Source: CAYTGM01 sp964437365 (GTDB lineage: Bacteria; Sumerlaeota; Sumerlaeia; SLMS01). From it: a stretch of 64,000 nucleotides of DNA. Where the stretch lies: assembly GCA_964437365.1 (NCBI GenBank), contig CAYTGM010000011.1:62001-126000 (forward strand), written 5' to 3'. Shown piece by piece: positions 19,858 to 27,786 of this stretch. The stretch's first letter is position 1. Every line of letters starts with the position of its first letter. The notes beneath the pieces are model-generated. The model did no database searches and was not told the origin of the DNA. It was given only the letters and a program-made list of their open reading frames with translations. Position numbers and translations under genes: made by a program.

Positions 19858-20778
19858 ATGAAACAATTTCCAAGAATACTTATTTTCTTCCTGATTCTAC
19901 TTGGTCAAAAACCTTCCGCCCTGCTCTTTGCAGAAGAAGAAGTCTTTCTTGAAACCTATAAAGTCTCGCAGCAGCTCAATGCTCCCTGGACGGTTCACCA
20001 TCATGAAGCAACTGTCTACTCTGCCCCCGGCACCGAATCTGAAGTCCTCATGCAACTTGAAGAGGGTGAAGAGATTCTTGGAAAACTGGTCCGTTACACT
20101 CTCAGTGACGAGGATTGGCTGGAAGTAAATCTCGGGCAGAAGAGTGGCTATGTGTCTTCTACGGTTTTGACCAGGGTTCATCCTGATAATCGAGTTGAAG
20201 GGAATCTGCCTATCGGAAGTGAGAAAGTGAATCGATGGTGGGGGCTCCCTCTCGACTATGCCCCGAATGATCTGATGTATCTTCCCGATGAGTACACGGG
20301 TGGCAAAGCACGGGAGTTACGAATTGAAGCAGCACAGGCAGCAGAGAAAATGCTCGCTGCTGCAGCAGATGATGGCATCAATATCCTTGTTGTTTCTGCC
20401 TATCGCTCAGGCTCTACGCAAAAAAGTATCTATGACGAGAATGTACGTAGAGATGGAAGATCTCAAAGGTATAGCGCGCCTCCTGGCCACAGCGAACACC
20501 AGCTGGGAACTACTTTGGACTTCAGCGATCCTGCCAGGCGACACACCTTCTCACGGGAATTCGACAAGACTCCACAAGGTGCCTGGCTGGCAGCTCATGC
20601 TCATCGATTTGGATTTCGACAGACTTATACACGTGAAAATGAAAAGGAAACAGGTTATATAGCCGAGCCGTGGCACTGGCGCTACATGGGAGATCCAACG
20701 GAAGAAGACTCGGAGAGCCGCGGTTCCGAAGGAACCAGCGAGAAGTTCTTCAATTGGGATCGCACCTCAGAGAATTAG
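19858..20778 (+). CDS. Secreted SH3 + VanY-type D-alanyl-D-alanine carboxypeptidase
   Basis: 306 residues: signal peptide (about 1-25), SH3-like domain (45-105), then an M15/VanY domain (125-280). Zinc ligands by comparison with VanX/VanY are H214, D221 (SEHQLGTTLD) and H273, with catalytic E270 (EPWHWR) and R183 in SAYRS. The H-to-D spacing of 7 and E-to-H spacing of 3 match the family. It should trim the terminal D-Ala from peptidoglycan stem peptides in the periplasm. The SH3-VanY pair is closely similar to the pair inside the giant hydrolase 3 kb away, including the link VHPDN and RWWGLP. The tail after 280 is charged and low in complexity. Confidence 0.88.
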   Translation: MKQFPRILIFFLILLGQKPSALLFAEEEVFLETYKVSQQLNAPWTVHHHEATVYSAPGTESEVLMQLEEGEEILGKLVRYTLSDEDWLEVNLGQKSGYVSSTVLTRVHPDNRVEGNLPIGSEKVNRWWGLPLDYAPNDLMYLPDEYTGGKARELRIEAAQAAEKMLAAAADDGINILVVSAYRSGSTQKSIYDENVRRDGRSQRYSAPPGHSEHQLGTTLDFSDPARRHTFSREFDKTPQGAWLAAHAHRFGFRQTYTRENEKETGYIAEPWHWRYMGDPTEEDSESRGSEGTSEKFFNWDRTSEN

Positions 20779-20895
20779 ATATCTTCCTTTCTACACTCAA
20801 TTATTAGACAATGTAACTCAGAGTATGTTCACGACGAAGGTGGATCTTCGCTTCGCAATCGCTTACATTCTTGATGAACCCGTATAAGATTGTTT

Positions 20896-20973
20896 CAGGC
20901 AGGTAAATGGAAGGCTGTAAGCTGCTTCTGAATGCACGCTGTAAGCAGGCGGAAAGCAGGTTGAATGCAGGAA
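20896..20973. repeat. 11-bp periodic palindromic element, CCTGC core (reverse orientation)
   Basis: Read on the minus strand, four 11-base units start with CCTGC or CGTGC (CCTGCTTTCCG and CCTGCTTACAG are the middle two) and are followed at once by the inverted word AAGCAG and further fragments such as CTTACAGCC and CCTGCC. This is the same layout as the element at 53890-53953. It sits between the 3' ends of two convergent genes, so it is not a promoter. The spacer 20779-21059 holds nothing else recognised apart from the 14-mer at 20993-21006. Confidence 0.65.
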
Positions 20974-21059
20974 GATTCGTCGGGAACAATACTGAATTCG
21001 AGATATTTGAGTTATAGCCAGTTCACCCCTGGAGTGGCTCATGGGCTTCTTGCAAGCGG

Positions 21060-22502
21060 TTACTGAAGGCTCTGACTCACCGGCGTCAGACGAAGGACCT
21101 GTCCGGGTTGATTCAAGACGACATAAATCGCACCGTCCGGACCTGTTCTGACATCACGCATTCTCGCAATATTATCGAGCAGGATTTCCTCGTGGAGAAC
21201 ACGTCCGTCATAGACTCTCAGCAGGCGCAGGTCCTGATCCCGGAGTGCTGTCACCAGAAGCTGGTTTTTCCATAAAGGAAATAGATCTCCTGTATAGAAG
21301 TCTATCCCACAAACAGCGGTTGAAGGGCGCCAGAAAAGTATTGGTTGCTCGAGACCCTCTTGCTCGCGTTCAAGTGTAATGACTCTCCCACTGTATTCTA
21401 TCCCGTATGTGATCTCTGGCCAGCCATAGTTTTTTCCTGCCCGAGAAATGTTCAGTTCATCACCGCCTCTTGGGCCATGTTCAGCAACCCAGAGTTCACC
21501 TGTTTCTGGATGAAACGCCATCCCTTGAGGGTTTCGGTGGCCGTAACTGAATATGGAAGGCAAGGCGGAAGAGTTGGAGAGGAAAGGGTTCGAGTCGGGG
21601 ATGCTCCCATCGGGGAAAAGGCGATGAACTTTGCCATTTGGAAGCGTCAGGTCCTGAGCGTGGAAGCGTTGTCCACGATCACCGATACAGAAATATAGAT
21701 AGCCCTCAGCATCAAAAACTATTCTGCTCCCATAGTGTTGACGCGTTGTCAGATAAGAAGCATGGTCTGCCTCAAAAAGAGTCTGCTCCTCACTCCACTG
21801 ATTGTTAATGATCTTCCCACGGACAACCTTTGTCATCGCAGGGCTCCCCGAGGTTTCCAGGGGATGACTGTAGCTCAGATAGATCCATGGATTCCTGATA
21901 TAGTTGGGGTCGACCGTTACATCCAGGAGGCCACCCTGCCCTTCGTCAAGAACCTTTGGAAGGCCTTTGATTCTTCGCGGGTCGAGTTGGCCGTTTCGAA
22001 CGATACGCAGGCTTCCATTCTTCTCTGTAATGATCGCTTCACCCGGATATGTAAAGTCAATTGCCCAGGGACTATCAAGCCCATCCGCATAGATGTCGAC
22101 TGCCACCCTGTAATCAAGAGTCTCAACCTCTGATAGACGTTTATTGTTTTCTTCCTCAAGGGTATCTTCGGGAGTGGCTACTTCCAGGTAATCAATCAGG
22201 TTTTCAATTTGTTCGTCGGTAAGATTATTTCCAAAAGCAGGCATGCCAGCCTCAATGATACCATCATGAATACTCTTAAATATAGATTTCCGGTCGGAGC
22301 CATACTTCCAGGTATCATCGATGAGACTTCCTGAGTTGCCACCTTCGTGATTCGCTCCGTGACAGGAGGCGCAATATCGCTGATAGAGAGCCTTTCCATC
22401 TGTTTCGACGGGGCCCTGGTCGCAGCTCGACAATGTAACGCAAGAGGTCAGTAGTAACCCCGAAGAGAGCCGCTGAAGAGTCCGTCCTTTTTCTTGATTC
22501 AT
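21060..22502 (-). CDS. Lipoprotein: cytochrome c fused to PQQ-type glucose/sorbosone dehydrogenase-like propeller
   Basis: About 480 residues from ATG 22502, chosen because it gives a short basic N-terminus and a lipobox (TLSSC); an upstream ATG at 22577 would overlap the preceding gene by 50 bases. Residues 35-115 are a class I cytochrome c: heme site CASCH (about 40-44) and a distal Met in AGMPAFGNNLTDEQ. Residues 130-480 are a six-bladed GSDH/L-sorbosone dehydrogenase-type propeller (DGLDSPWAIDF, GEGGLLD-like DEGQGGLLDV, YGHRNPQGM, WVAEHGPRGGDE, NYGWPEI). Related enzymes oxidise sugars with PQQ and pass electrons to the heme. Probably anchored in the envelope. It follows the GAF gene by 25 bases and belongs to the amidase-GAF-dehydrogenase operon. 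No PQQ synthesis genes are in view. Confidence 0.82.
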   Translation of the reverse strand: MNQEKGRTLQRLSSGLLLTSCVTLSSCDQGPVETDGKALYQRYCASCHGANHEGGNSGSLIDDTWKYGSDRKSIFKSIHDGIIEAGMPAFGNNLTDEQIENLIDYLEVATPEDTLEEENNKRLSEVETLDYRVAVDIYADGLDSPWAIDFTYPGEAIITEKNGSLRIVRNGQLDPRRIKGLPKVLDEGQGGLLDVTVDPNYIRNPWIYLSYSHPLETSGSPAMTKVVRGKIINNQWSEEQTLFEADHASYLTTRQHYGSRIVFDAEGYLYFCIGDRGQRFHAQDLTLPNGKVHRLFPDGSIPDSNPFLSNSSALPSIFSYGHRNPQGMAFHPETGELWVAEHGPRGGDELNISRAGKNYGWPEITYGIEYSGRVITLEREQEGLEQPILFWRPSTAVCGIDFYTGDLFPLWKNQLLVTALRDQDLRLLRVYDGRVLHEEILLDNIARMRDVRTGPDGAIYVVLNQPGQVLRLTPVSQSLQ

Positions 22503-22527
22503 ATCAAAAAATTGGTGCATCATTTGA

Positions 22528-23256
22528 CTAAATCTGAAAGTTCTCTTGTTCATCCAGAAATTCATCCTCTGATTCATATTCGGGAAAGTTCTTCTTTAAG
22601 CAATCAGGGCAGATGCTGTGGCTAAGTTTGATTTCTGCATGATCTTTCAGGAAGCTCTCAAGCCTTGACCAGTAGCCCTCATCATCGCGGATGGATTTAC
22701 AGAAAGAACAGATTGGAATGAACTCTTTCAGAGTTTTAATGGTCATCAGCGAATTTGCGAGCATGGATGTAACCCGTCTATATTCCATCAGGTTGACAAC
22801 CTGTCTACTGAGTCTTTGAAGAGCTTCCAGTTGTTCTTTCTCCAAATCTCTGGTGGTCTGGTCGATAACACAGATAGTCCCGAGGTTGTGTCCCTCGCGG
22901 GTGGTGAGTGGTGCGCCGGCGTAGAATCTGATTCTCGGATCACCGGTTACCAGGTCGTTTTTTGCAAAGCGTTCGTCTTTTGTTGCATCGGGAACCACCA
23001 TCGGGTTTGTGTCGAGGATTGTATGAGCACAAAACGCCAACTTGCGGTCGGTTTCAGGAACATCAAGTCCAACTCGTGCTTTAAACCACTGGCGGCGCTC
23101 GTCTATAAGACTGATGAGAGCGATGGGGGCCTTACAGATATAGGCAGCTATCTTGGCAAAATCATCGTAGTCTGCTTCAGGGTCCGTGTCGAGAATTTCG
23201 TATGACTTAAGTGCTTCGAGTCGTTTTTTTTCATTACTTGGGTGGGGGGCTTCCAT
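22528..23256 (-). CDS. GAF domain protein with C-terminal CxxC...CxxC module
   Basis: 242 residues. Residues about 20-170 are a GAF sensor domain (EILDTDPEADYDDFAKIAAYI opening, FYAGAPL, GTICVID), close to GAF domains usually fused to kinases or cyclases, but no output enzyme is attached. The C-terminus has PICSFCKSIRDDEGYW and HSICPDCLKK, a two-CxxC module that often follows PAS/GAF domains and may bind zinc. Likely a small cytoplasmic regulator. It lies between the amidase gene (15 bases upstream) and the dehydrogenase gene, so it may sense a ligand linked to them. Signal and partner are unknown. Confidence 0.75.
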   Translation of the reverse strand: MEAPHPSNEKKRLEALKSYEILDTDPEADYDDFAKIAAYICKAPIALISLIDERRQWFKARVGLDVPETDRKLAFCAHTILDTNPMVVPDATKDERFAKNDLVTGDPRIRFYAGAPLTTREGHNLGTICVIDQTTRDLEKEQLEALQRLSRQVVNLMEYRRVTSMLANSLMTIKTLKEFIPICSFCKSIRDDEGYWSRLESFLKDHAEIKLSHSICPDCLKKNFPEYESEDEFLDEQENFQI

Positions 23257-23271
23257 TTTTATCTCTTCTTT

Positions 23272-24051
23272 TTACTCTTCCTCTTCCTCGCTCTCGTCTT
23301 CACAAGCTCGCGGTGAATAATCGTCGTTCCTGACTCTATCCCACTGAAAGAGAGGCCCCGGGTCGTTTTTCCTCTCAGGCGCAATTTCATCGTGTCCAAC
23401 GATATACTGGACACCATGTTCTTCGCAGAAGTGCTGGATAAGTTTATTGAGTGACTTGTATTGTGCGTCTGTATAGGCATCCTCTTCCGTTTTAACGGTG
23501 GGATCATCTTTCGGGTGGCTTGCCATCAATTCTATGCCGATGGAAAAATCATTGATTCCTTCTCTTTTGTCATTTGGCATGACACTTCGTCCGGCATGCC
23601 AGGCTCGGTCATTGTCTGGGACAAGCTGAACAATGGTACCATCTCGCGCGATCGCGTAGTGGGCAGACACTTTGTAGGCCTCAAAGATTGCCTTCACAAG
23701 CTGCCAGTCATACTTATGATCTGCCAGGTTCTCGGGAGTCAGGTTGATACTTTCGGCATATTCTTTTCCCTCTGCTCCAACGATCTCTTGAAAGCTTTCA
23801 TTGAACCAGTAGATCGCACTGGCAAAGTGCACGACGACCGTGTCTATCTCGCGGTCTTCCTCGACCTTTGTATAGCAGTTATCAGCGATATGAGATTCAA
23901 CGATCTTGAACTTGTCACCGTTAGAGAGGGTCACCTCGACAGTCTCTGCCTTTGATGCTTCTGATTCGGTGGCTTCCGTTTCTTCTGCCCAGCTGAAACT
24001 GATGGAGGCCGCGCAAACGATCAGTGATAAGATTGTAAGTACATATTTCAT
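23272..24051 (-). CDS. Secreted N-acetylmuramoyl-L-alanine amidase (AmpD/amidase_2 type)
   Basis: 259 residues with a signal peptide (1-22, ending SFSWA). Zinc-amidase residues are readable: H75 (VVVHF), E174 (IGIEL), H220 and D230 in GHDEIAPERKNDPGP; the 10-residue spacing from H220 to D230 equals that of AmpD. SAHYAI and HAG are further family motifs. It cleaves the bond between N-acetylmuramic acid and L-Ala of peptidoglycan. The insert between the first strand and SAHY (about 80-128) is longer than in AmpD. The protein ends in a run of acidic residues. First gene of a three-gene operon, with a good AAGGA site 7 bases before the ATG. Confidence 0.88.
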   Translation of the reverse strand: MKYVLTILSLIVCAASISFSWAEETEATESEASKAETVEVTLSNGDKFKIVESHIADNCYTKVEEDREIDTVVVHFASAIYWFNESFQEIVGAEGKEYAESINLTPENLADHKYDWQLVKAIFEAYKVSAHYAIARDGTIVQLVPDNDRAWHAGRSVMPNDKREGINDFSIGIELMASHPKDDPTVKTEEDAYTDAQYKSLNKLIQHFCEEHGVQYIVGHDEIAPERKNDPGPLFQWDRVRNDDYSPRACEDESEEEEE

Positions 24052-24177
24052 TTGATATTCCTTTTCCTCATAATGGGACTAAAACAGCTTGGTACGTGAG
24101 GAGGAATCAAGATGTTTGATAAGATTTTAACATTTCAGTGACAGAAGGGCGATGTCGTACAAATTTCAAAATACTTC

Positions 24178-24205
24178 TTGTTTATTTGAAGTGGTTGGAT
24201 AATTT
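24178..24205 (+). promoter_or_regulatory. Candidate promoter of the first pseudopilin gene
   Basis: TTGTTT (24178-24183) and TAATTT (24200-24205) are separated by 16 bases, giving a start site near 24212 and a short leader ending in the AGAGGA ribosome binding site at 24226-24231. The match is modest and the sigma factor of this host is not known. Confidence 0.3.
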
Positions 24206-24240
24206 TTCGTCAAAACTAATTAAAAAGAGGACAAAGAAAA

Positions 24241-24906
24241 ATGAAATATTTTCTTTATACTCGCTCGAGGCGAGGCTTTACTCTCATTGAACTCTTGATC
24301 GTTGTCGCGATTATTGCCATCCTGGCGGCAATTGCTGTTCCCAACTTTCTGGAGGCTCAGACCAGGGCAAAGGTATCTCGTGTGAAAGCAGATTTTCGTT
24401 CTGTATCAACAGCAATTGAATCGTATCTGATAGATTACAACCAGTATCCGGTAAATCTGAATATTCCGTCTGAACCGGGAGCGTTCTTCCTTGCCTGGCT
24501 TTCAATTCCCGGCGCCAGCATCACCTCTCCAATCGCCTACATGACGAGCATACCCGAAGAGGATATCTTTAAGCCACAAAAACCCGGAGCCTTTAATCCA
24601 AATGGATATTATCAGTACTTCTATTACGGGCAGGGGCAGGAGAAACCCTACCCAAATATCGTTGCGTGGATGAATGGCACCGGGTACGCCGCCCGCGATG
24701 GCTTTAGAGAAGCCTACTCCCTTGTTTCATGGGGTCCAGACCGTGAACAATCTAACGGCGAGCACATTGAATTCCCCGAGCCCTGGCTCTTCACAGGCCC
24801 TCAGCCCCCAACCGTCTACGACCCCACGAACGGAACTGTTAGCAATGGAGACATCGTTCGCCTTGGCGGTGGAACCCAGAGCCCCTTTGCAAGTCTGGCG
24901 AACTGA
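24241..24906 (+). CDS. Pseudopilin-like protein, intact prepilin motif (array member 1)
   Basis: 221 residues. Type III (prepilin) leader RSRRG/FTLIELLIVV: cleavage after G12, Glu at +5, then a hydrophobic helix to about residue 35 (PNFLEAQTRAKVSRVKADFRS). This is the GspG-like N-terminus processed by prepilin peptidase and assembled through a T2SS or type IV pilus machine. The globular part ends with VYDPTNGTVSNGDIVRLGGG, a C-terminal signature shared with the six genes that follow. This is the longest and most regular member, with an insert around 75-150. It has its own terminator, separating it from the rest. No secretion ATPase or secretin gene lies in the window. Confidence 0.85.
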   Translation: MKYFLYTRSRRGFTLIELLIVVAIIAILAAIAVPNFLEAQTRAKVSRVKADFRSVSTAIESYLIDYNQYPVNLNIPSEPGAFFLAWLSIPGASITSPIAYMTSIPEEDIFKPQKPGAFNPNGYYQYFYYGQGQEKPYPNIVAWMNGTGYAARDGFREAYSLVSWGPDREQSNGEHIEFPEPWLFTGPQPPTVYDPTNGTVSNGDIVRLGGGTQSPFASLAN

Positions 24907-24935
24907 TCACCCAGGACAGGATTGAATGGTAATCG

Positions 24936-24967
24936 AGAGGCGCCCAGGCGGCGCCTCTTCTCTTTTT
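24936..24967 (+). terminator. Rho-independent terminator after pseudopilin 1
   Basis: AGAGGCGCC (24936-24944) pairs perfectly with GGCGCCTCT (24950-24958) around a CAGGC loop and is followed by TCTCTTTTT. The hairpin lies just beyond the end of the convergent small gene on the other strand and may serve both. Confidence 0.85.
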
Positions 24968-25113
24968 CAGGGGATAAACCCAAGGAATTTGCCAAGACTG
25001 TAAAGCGCCAGCCCAATGCCGCCGAAGAGACAGAGCATCCCACCCATTCCCTCCATTTTGCCCCCAAACACTGCTAATAGAATCCCCATTATAATGCCGC
25101 CGACATAAAGCAT
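24967..25113 (-). CDS. Small glycine-rich membrane protein (48 residues)
   Basis: A 48-residue frame reads ATG at 25113 to TGA at 24967-24969. AAAGGTGA lies about 6 bases before the ATG, a usable ribosome binding site. The protein has two hydrophobic segments (IIMGILLAVFGG and MLCLFGGIGLALYSLG) separated by KMEGMGG, so a two-helix membrane hairpin is likely. Its end meets the shared terminator hairpin. No family is recognised. Support is reading frame, binding site and composition only; it could be chance. Confidence 0.5.
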   Translation of the reverse strand: MLYVGGIIMGILLAVFGGKMEGMGGMLCLFGGIGLALYSLGKFLGFIP

Positions 25114-25318
25114 GAGCTTCACCTTTCACGTGTGAAATAATACAAAGTATGTACATTCAAGACAGAAACTGTATCAATAAGAGATTATGTCGGTAAATAT
25201 TTTCCCAGTTTGCAAGGAATTGAGATCTTTCTGTTTCATTTTCTCTGCGAAAGTGACTTTCATAGACTAAACATGGGGTGTTGTACTCTGGTCTGGTTGT
25301 GAGAACAGGAGATTACTT

Positions 25319-25897
25319 ATGACGTCAAGAGTCAGAGCCTTTACGATCATCGAGCTTATCATCGTTATTCTGATCGTTGTCATCCTTGTATCCATCGCGA
25401 AGCCCCCGGTGCACCAGGTTACTCCACGTTCACTCGTGTCAAGAGTGAGAGCAGATTCAAGAAGCTACGGTGCAGCTCTTGATGCCTACCAAACTGACCA
25501 TGGAGTCTTCCCTTCCATGGTTCGGTATAGTCAGCTGAGTTTGGACAGAAATTGGCTGAGGAAGATTGGAGGGGAGGGGCTGTCTACTCTTCATCCTGGA
25601 AATCGATTGCTTGCAGGGATCACAACGCCTGTTGCCTATACGAATGCTCTCTATCCTGATCCTTTCTTAAGAGAAGAGAAGCTTCCAATCGCTTACTACA
25701 CAGACGGTAAAGGCTGGCTCCTCTTTTCCCCAGGGCCGGATCAAGTTTTTGATATTACTGACCCTTCATTATTCTATACGGGAAGTGACCAGGAACCTTC
25801 CAAGAAACTTCTGCTGAATGCCTACGATCCTACCAATGGATTAATCAGTGGGGGAGATATATGGAGGATGAGGGAAATTGAATCAGATAGAAAGTGA
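25319..25897 (+). CDS. Pseudopilin-like protein, Ala at -1 (array member 2)
   Basis: 192 residues. The leader VRA/FTIIELIIVI keeps Phe at +1 and Glu at +5 but has Ala instead of Gly before the cleavage site; prepilin peptidases usually require Gly, with Ala sometimes tolerated. The hydrophobic helix runs to about residue 30. The soluble part has the family landmarks SRVRADSRSYGAALDAYQTD, ITTPVAYTN and YYTDGKGWLLFSPGPD, and ends AYDPTNGLISGGDIWRM. AGGAG precedes the ATG. It overlaps the next gene by 20 bases, so translation is probably coupled. Confidence 0.8.
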   Translation: MTSRVRAFTIIELIIVILIVVILVSIAKPPVHQVTPRSLVSRVRADSRSYGAALDAYQTDHGVFPSMVRYSQLSLDRNWLRKIGGEGLSTLHPGNRLLAGITTPVAYTNALYPDPFLREEKLPIAYYTDGKGWLLFSPGPDQVFDITDPSLFYTGSDQEPSKKLLLNAYDPTNGLISGGDIWRMREIESDRK

Positions 25898-26501
25898 GGA
25901 TGGTACGGTTCTAAAGGGGAAAGGTATTGGTAGGAGCTTGCTGAGAATCACACTCGCAGTTACTCCTTTCGCTGCTTTAATTATCTGGTCCGCCTTGAGC
26001 GGGATTCCAGGGCCAGAACACGCCATGAGATATCGGGTCTCAAGGGTTCGTTCGGATATGCGTTCTCTGGCTACAGCAATAGAATCGTACAAGATCGATC
26101 AAAGTGCTTACCCACCAAAGCGAGCTTTAAGTATCAGGGACTCAAATGCGACTAGCACTAATGAGCAGATTACGATTTATTCCACCGTTGATAGATTGAC
26201 TACACCAGTTGCCTATATAAATTCTATCTCCAATGACTCTTTCAGTCCTAATGAATCAGACCCCTTCGGTTATATAAAGGCAGAAAACGCCTGGTTATTA
26301 TATTCTAGAGGACCAGATAAAGTCTTCGATTTGAACCTGATAGACGGTTCGGAAGTATGGGCAGAAAAAAGCATATCAGATAAGGTAATAATCAATACGT
26401 ACGATCCAACCAATGGATATCGAAGTACCGGTGATATATGGAAGGTGAGCCAGCAACACAATAGAACCGAGGACAAACCTGCCAATGATAGACAAGAATG
26501 A
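25878..26501 (+). CDS. Pseudopilin-family paralogue lacking the prepilin motif (array member 3)
   Basis: 207 residues. The best start is TTG at 25878, ten bases after GGAGG and overlapping the previous gene. The body is clearly homologous to its neighbours (YRVSRVRSDMRSLATAIESYKID, LTTPVAYINS, LYSRGPDKVFDL, TYDPTNGYRSTGDIWKV). The N-terminus, however, is a charged stretch followed by a membrane segment (about 22-41, LRITLAVTPFAALIIW) with no G/FxxxE site. It should therefore stay as a membrane-anchored protein, not be cleaved into a pilus subunit. The central region also diverges: the GDGLEEMGG-type segment is replaced. Confidence 0.75.
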   Translation: MNQIESEDGTVLKGKGIGRSLLRITLAVTPFAALIIWSALSGIPGPEHAMRYRVSRVRSDMRSLATAIESYKIDQSAYPPKRALSIRDSNATSTNEQITIYSTVDRLTTPVAYINSISNDSFSPNESDPFGYIKAENAWLLYSRGPDKVFDLNLIDGSEVWAEKSISDKVIINTYDPTNGYRSTGDIWKVSQQHNRTEDKPANDRQE

Positions 26502-26633
26502 AAAGAGTTTGTAAAAACTTACCCATGTCTATTCAAATAATTTGAAAAATAGTTCAGGAGAGATTAGAAAAGAGTGTCATTCGAACCAAGCGTCTACTAG
26601 ACTCTATCTATAAATTCAAAAGAGGAGGTTCCA

Positions 26634-27194
26634 ATGAAATTTCGAACGAAGGGTTTCACACTTGTTGAGGTTATCATCGTTCTTGTTGTGGTGGGATTCC
26701 TGGCTGCAATGACTCTGCCACGTACGTTCGAGGCTCAAACACGATCTAAGGTCTCGCGCGCCCGAGCTGACATGCGGTCACTCTCAATGGCACTGGAATC
26801 CTATCACACAGACCATAAGTCCTATCCCATGATGACACCTTTAAAGGATCACCCCTATGCCGGTGATGGTCTTGAAGAAATGGGTGGAGGCCACCTGATG
26901 AGCTATGTACATGGTAATTCACAGGTGGCCGGACTGACAACTCCCGTCGCCTATATTTATATGCCTTACCCTGATGTGTTTTCAGAGGATAGAGGCCTGG
27001 ACTTCGCCTACTATACAGATCAGGAAGGGTGGATCATGTTCTCTGCTGGCGACGACAAGAAGTATGATATTCAACGTCCTGGAAAGGTATATGCAGGATC
27101 CGATACGGAAATGTCTCGGGGATTGACCCATTTGACCTATGACCCGACGAATGGAACCATCAGTCCTGGCGATGTCTGGAGAATTAAGCAGTAG
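26634..27194 (+). CDS. Pseudopilin-like protein, intact prepilin motif (array member 4)
   Basis: 186 residues. RTKG/FTLVEVIIVL gives a canonical prepilin site after G7 with Glu at +5. Then follow FEAQTRSKVSRARADMRSLS, YAGDGLEEMGGGHL, LTTPVAYIY, FAYYTDQEGWIMFS, and the end TYDPTNGTISPGDVWRIKQ. AGGAGG lies 6 bases before the ATG. A 132-base AT-rich gap before it could hold a promoter for members 4 to 7. Expected to be exported and assembled by a type II/type IV machine encoded elsewhere. Confidence 0.83.
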   Translation: MKFRTKGFTLVEVIIVLVVVGFLAAMTLPRTFEAQTRSKVSRARADMRSLSMALESYHTDHKSYPMMTPLKDHPYAGDGLEEMGGGHLMSYVHGNSQVAGLTTPVAYIYMPYPDVFSEDRGLDFAYYTDQEGWIMFSAGDDKKYDIQRPGKVYAGSDTEMSRGLTHLTYDPTNGTISPGDVWRIKQ

Positions 27195-27199
27195 ATTTG

Positions 27200-27775
27200 A
27201 TGAAAGATCCAGCAACACAGAAGGGTTTTACTATCGGCGACTTGCTTATATGCATGATTGTCTTTTTGCCGATTGGATATTATCTGTCAACAGAGCCCTG
27301 GATCGAGTGTCGACTGACACTGTCACCAGAAGGAGATGCGAGAAGTGATATGCGCTATCTAGCTACAGCCATCGAGGCCTATACTATTGATCATGATGCG
27401 AGACCACTTATGGTTATGCTTCGTGACCATGAAAATGCAGGAGATGAGTTGAGGGAAATGGGTGGGTGGCACCTTACAACTATACATACTGGAGGTCTGA
27501 TGCAGGAAGGTATTACAACTCCCGTCGCCTATCTCAATGAACTTCCAGAGGACAGGTTTTCGCTCGATGAAGGATTGCCATACGTATTCTATACAGATGG
27601 AAATGTATGGATTCTCCTTTCTCCAGGCCGAGATAAGGACTACGACCTCAAGGCTCCGTGGAAATATATCAATCGCTCCTCCTATTCTCAACTAACTGAG
27701 ATTCAAAACTATGCATACGACCCAACAAACGGGACAGAAAGTAGCGGGGACGTCATTAGATTGTCATCTTATTGA
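27200..27775 (+). CDS. Pseudopilin-like protein with weakened prepilin motif (array member 5)
   Basis: About 191 residues from ATG 27200 (a TTG at 27197 is also in frame). The leader ATQKG/FTIGDLLICM has the cleavage Gly and Phe+1, but the +5 position is Asp, not the near-invariant Glu, and the helix is broken by Pro and Gly (FLPIGYY). The body keeps the family pattern (ARSDMRYLATAIEAYTID, LREMGGWHL, ITTPVAYLNE, AYDPTNGTESSGDVIRL). It starts 5 bases after the stop of member 4. Processing or assembly may be impaired. Confidence 0.75.
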   Translation: MKDPATQKGFTIGDLLICMIVFLPIGYYLSTEPWIECRLTLSPEGDARSDMRYLATAIEAYTIDHDARPLMVMLRDHENAGDELREMGGWHLTTIHTGGLMQEGITTPVAYLNELPEDRFSLDEGLPYVFYTDGNVWILLSPGRDKDYDLKAPWKYINRSSYSQLTEIQNYAYDPTNGTESSGDVIRLSSY

Positions 27776-27786
27776 GGAGGATTATG

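Noticed and set aside
20896..20973. Integron attC-like site
   Set aside because: ATTCAAC fits the core consensus RYYYAAC once, but the paired GTTRRRY arm at attC spacing is missing and no integrase or cassette structure is seen.
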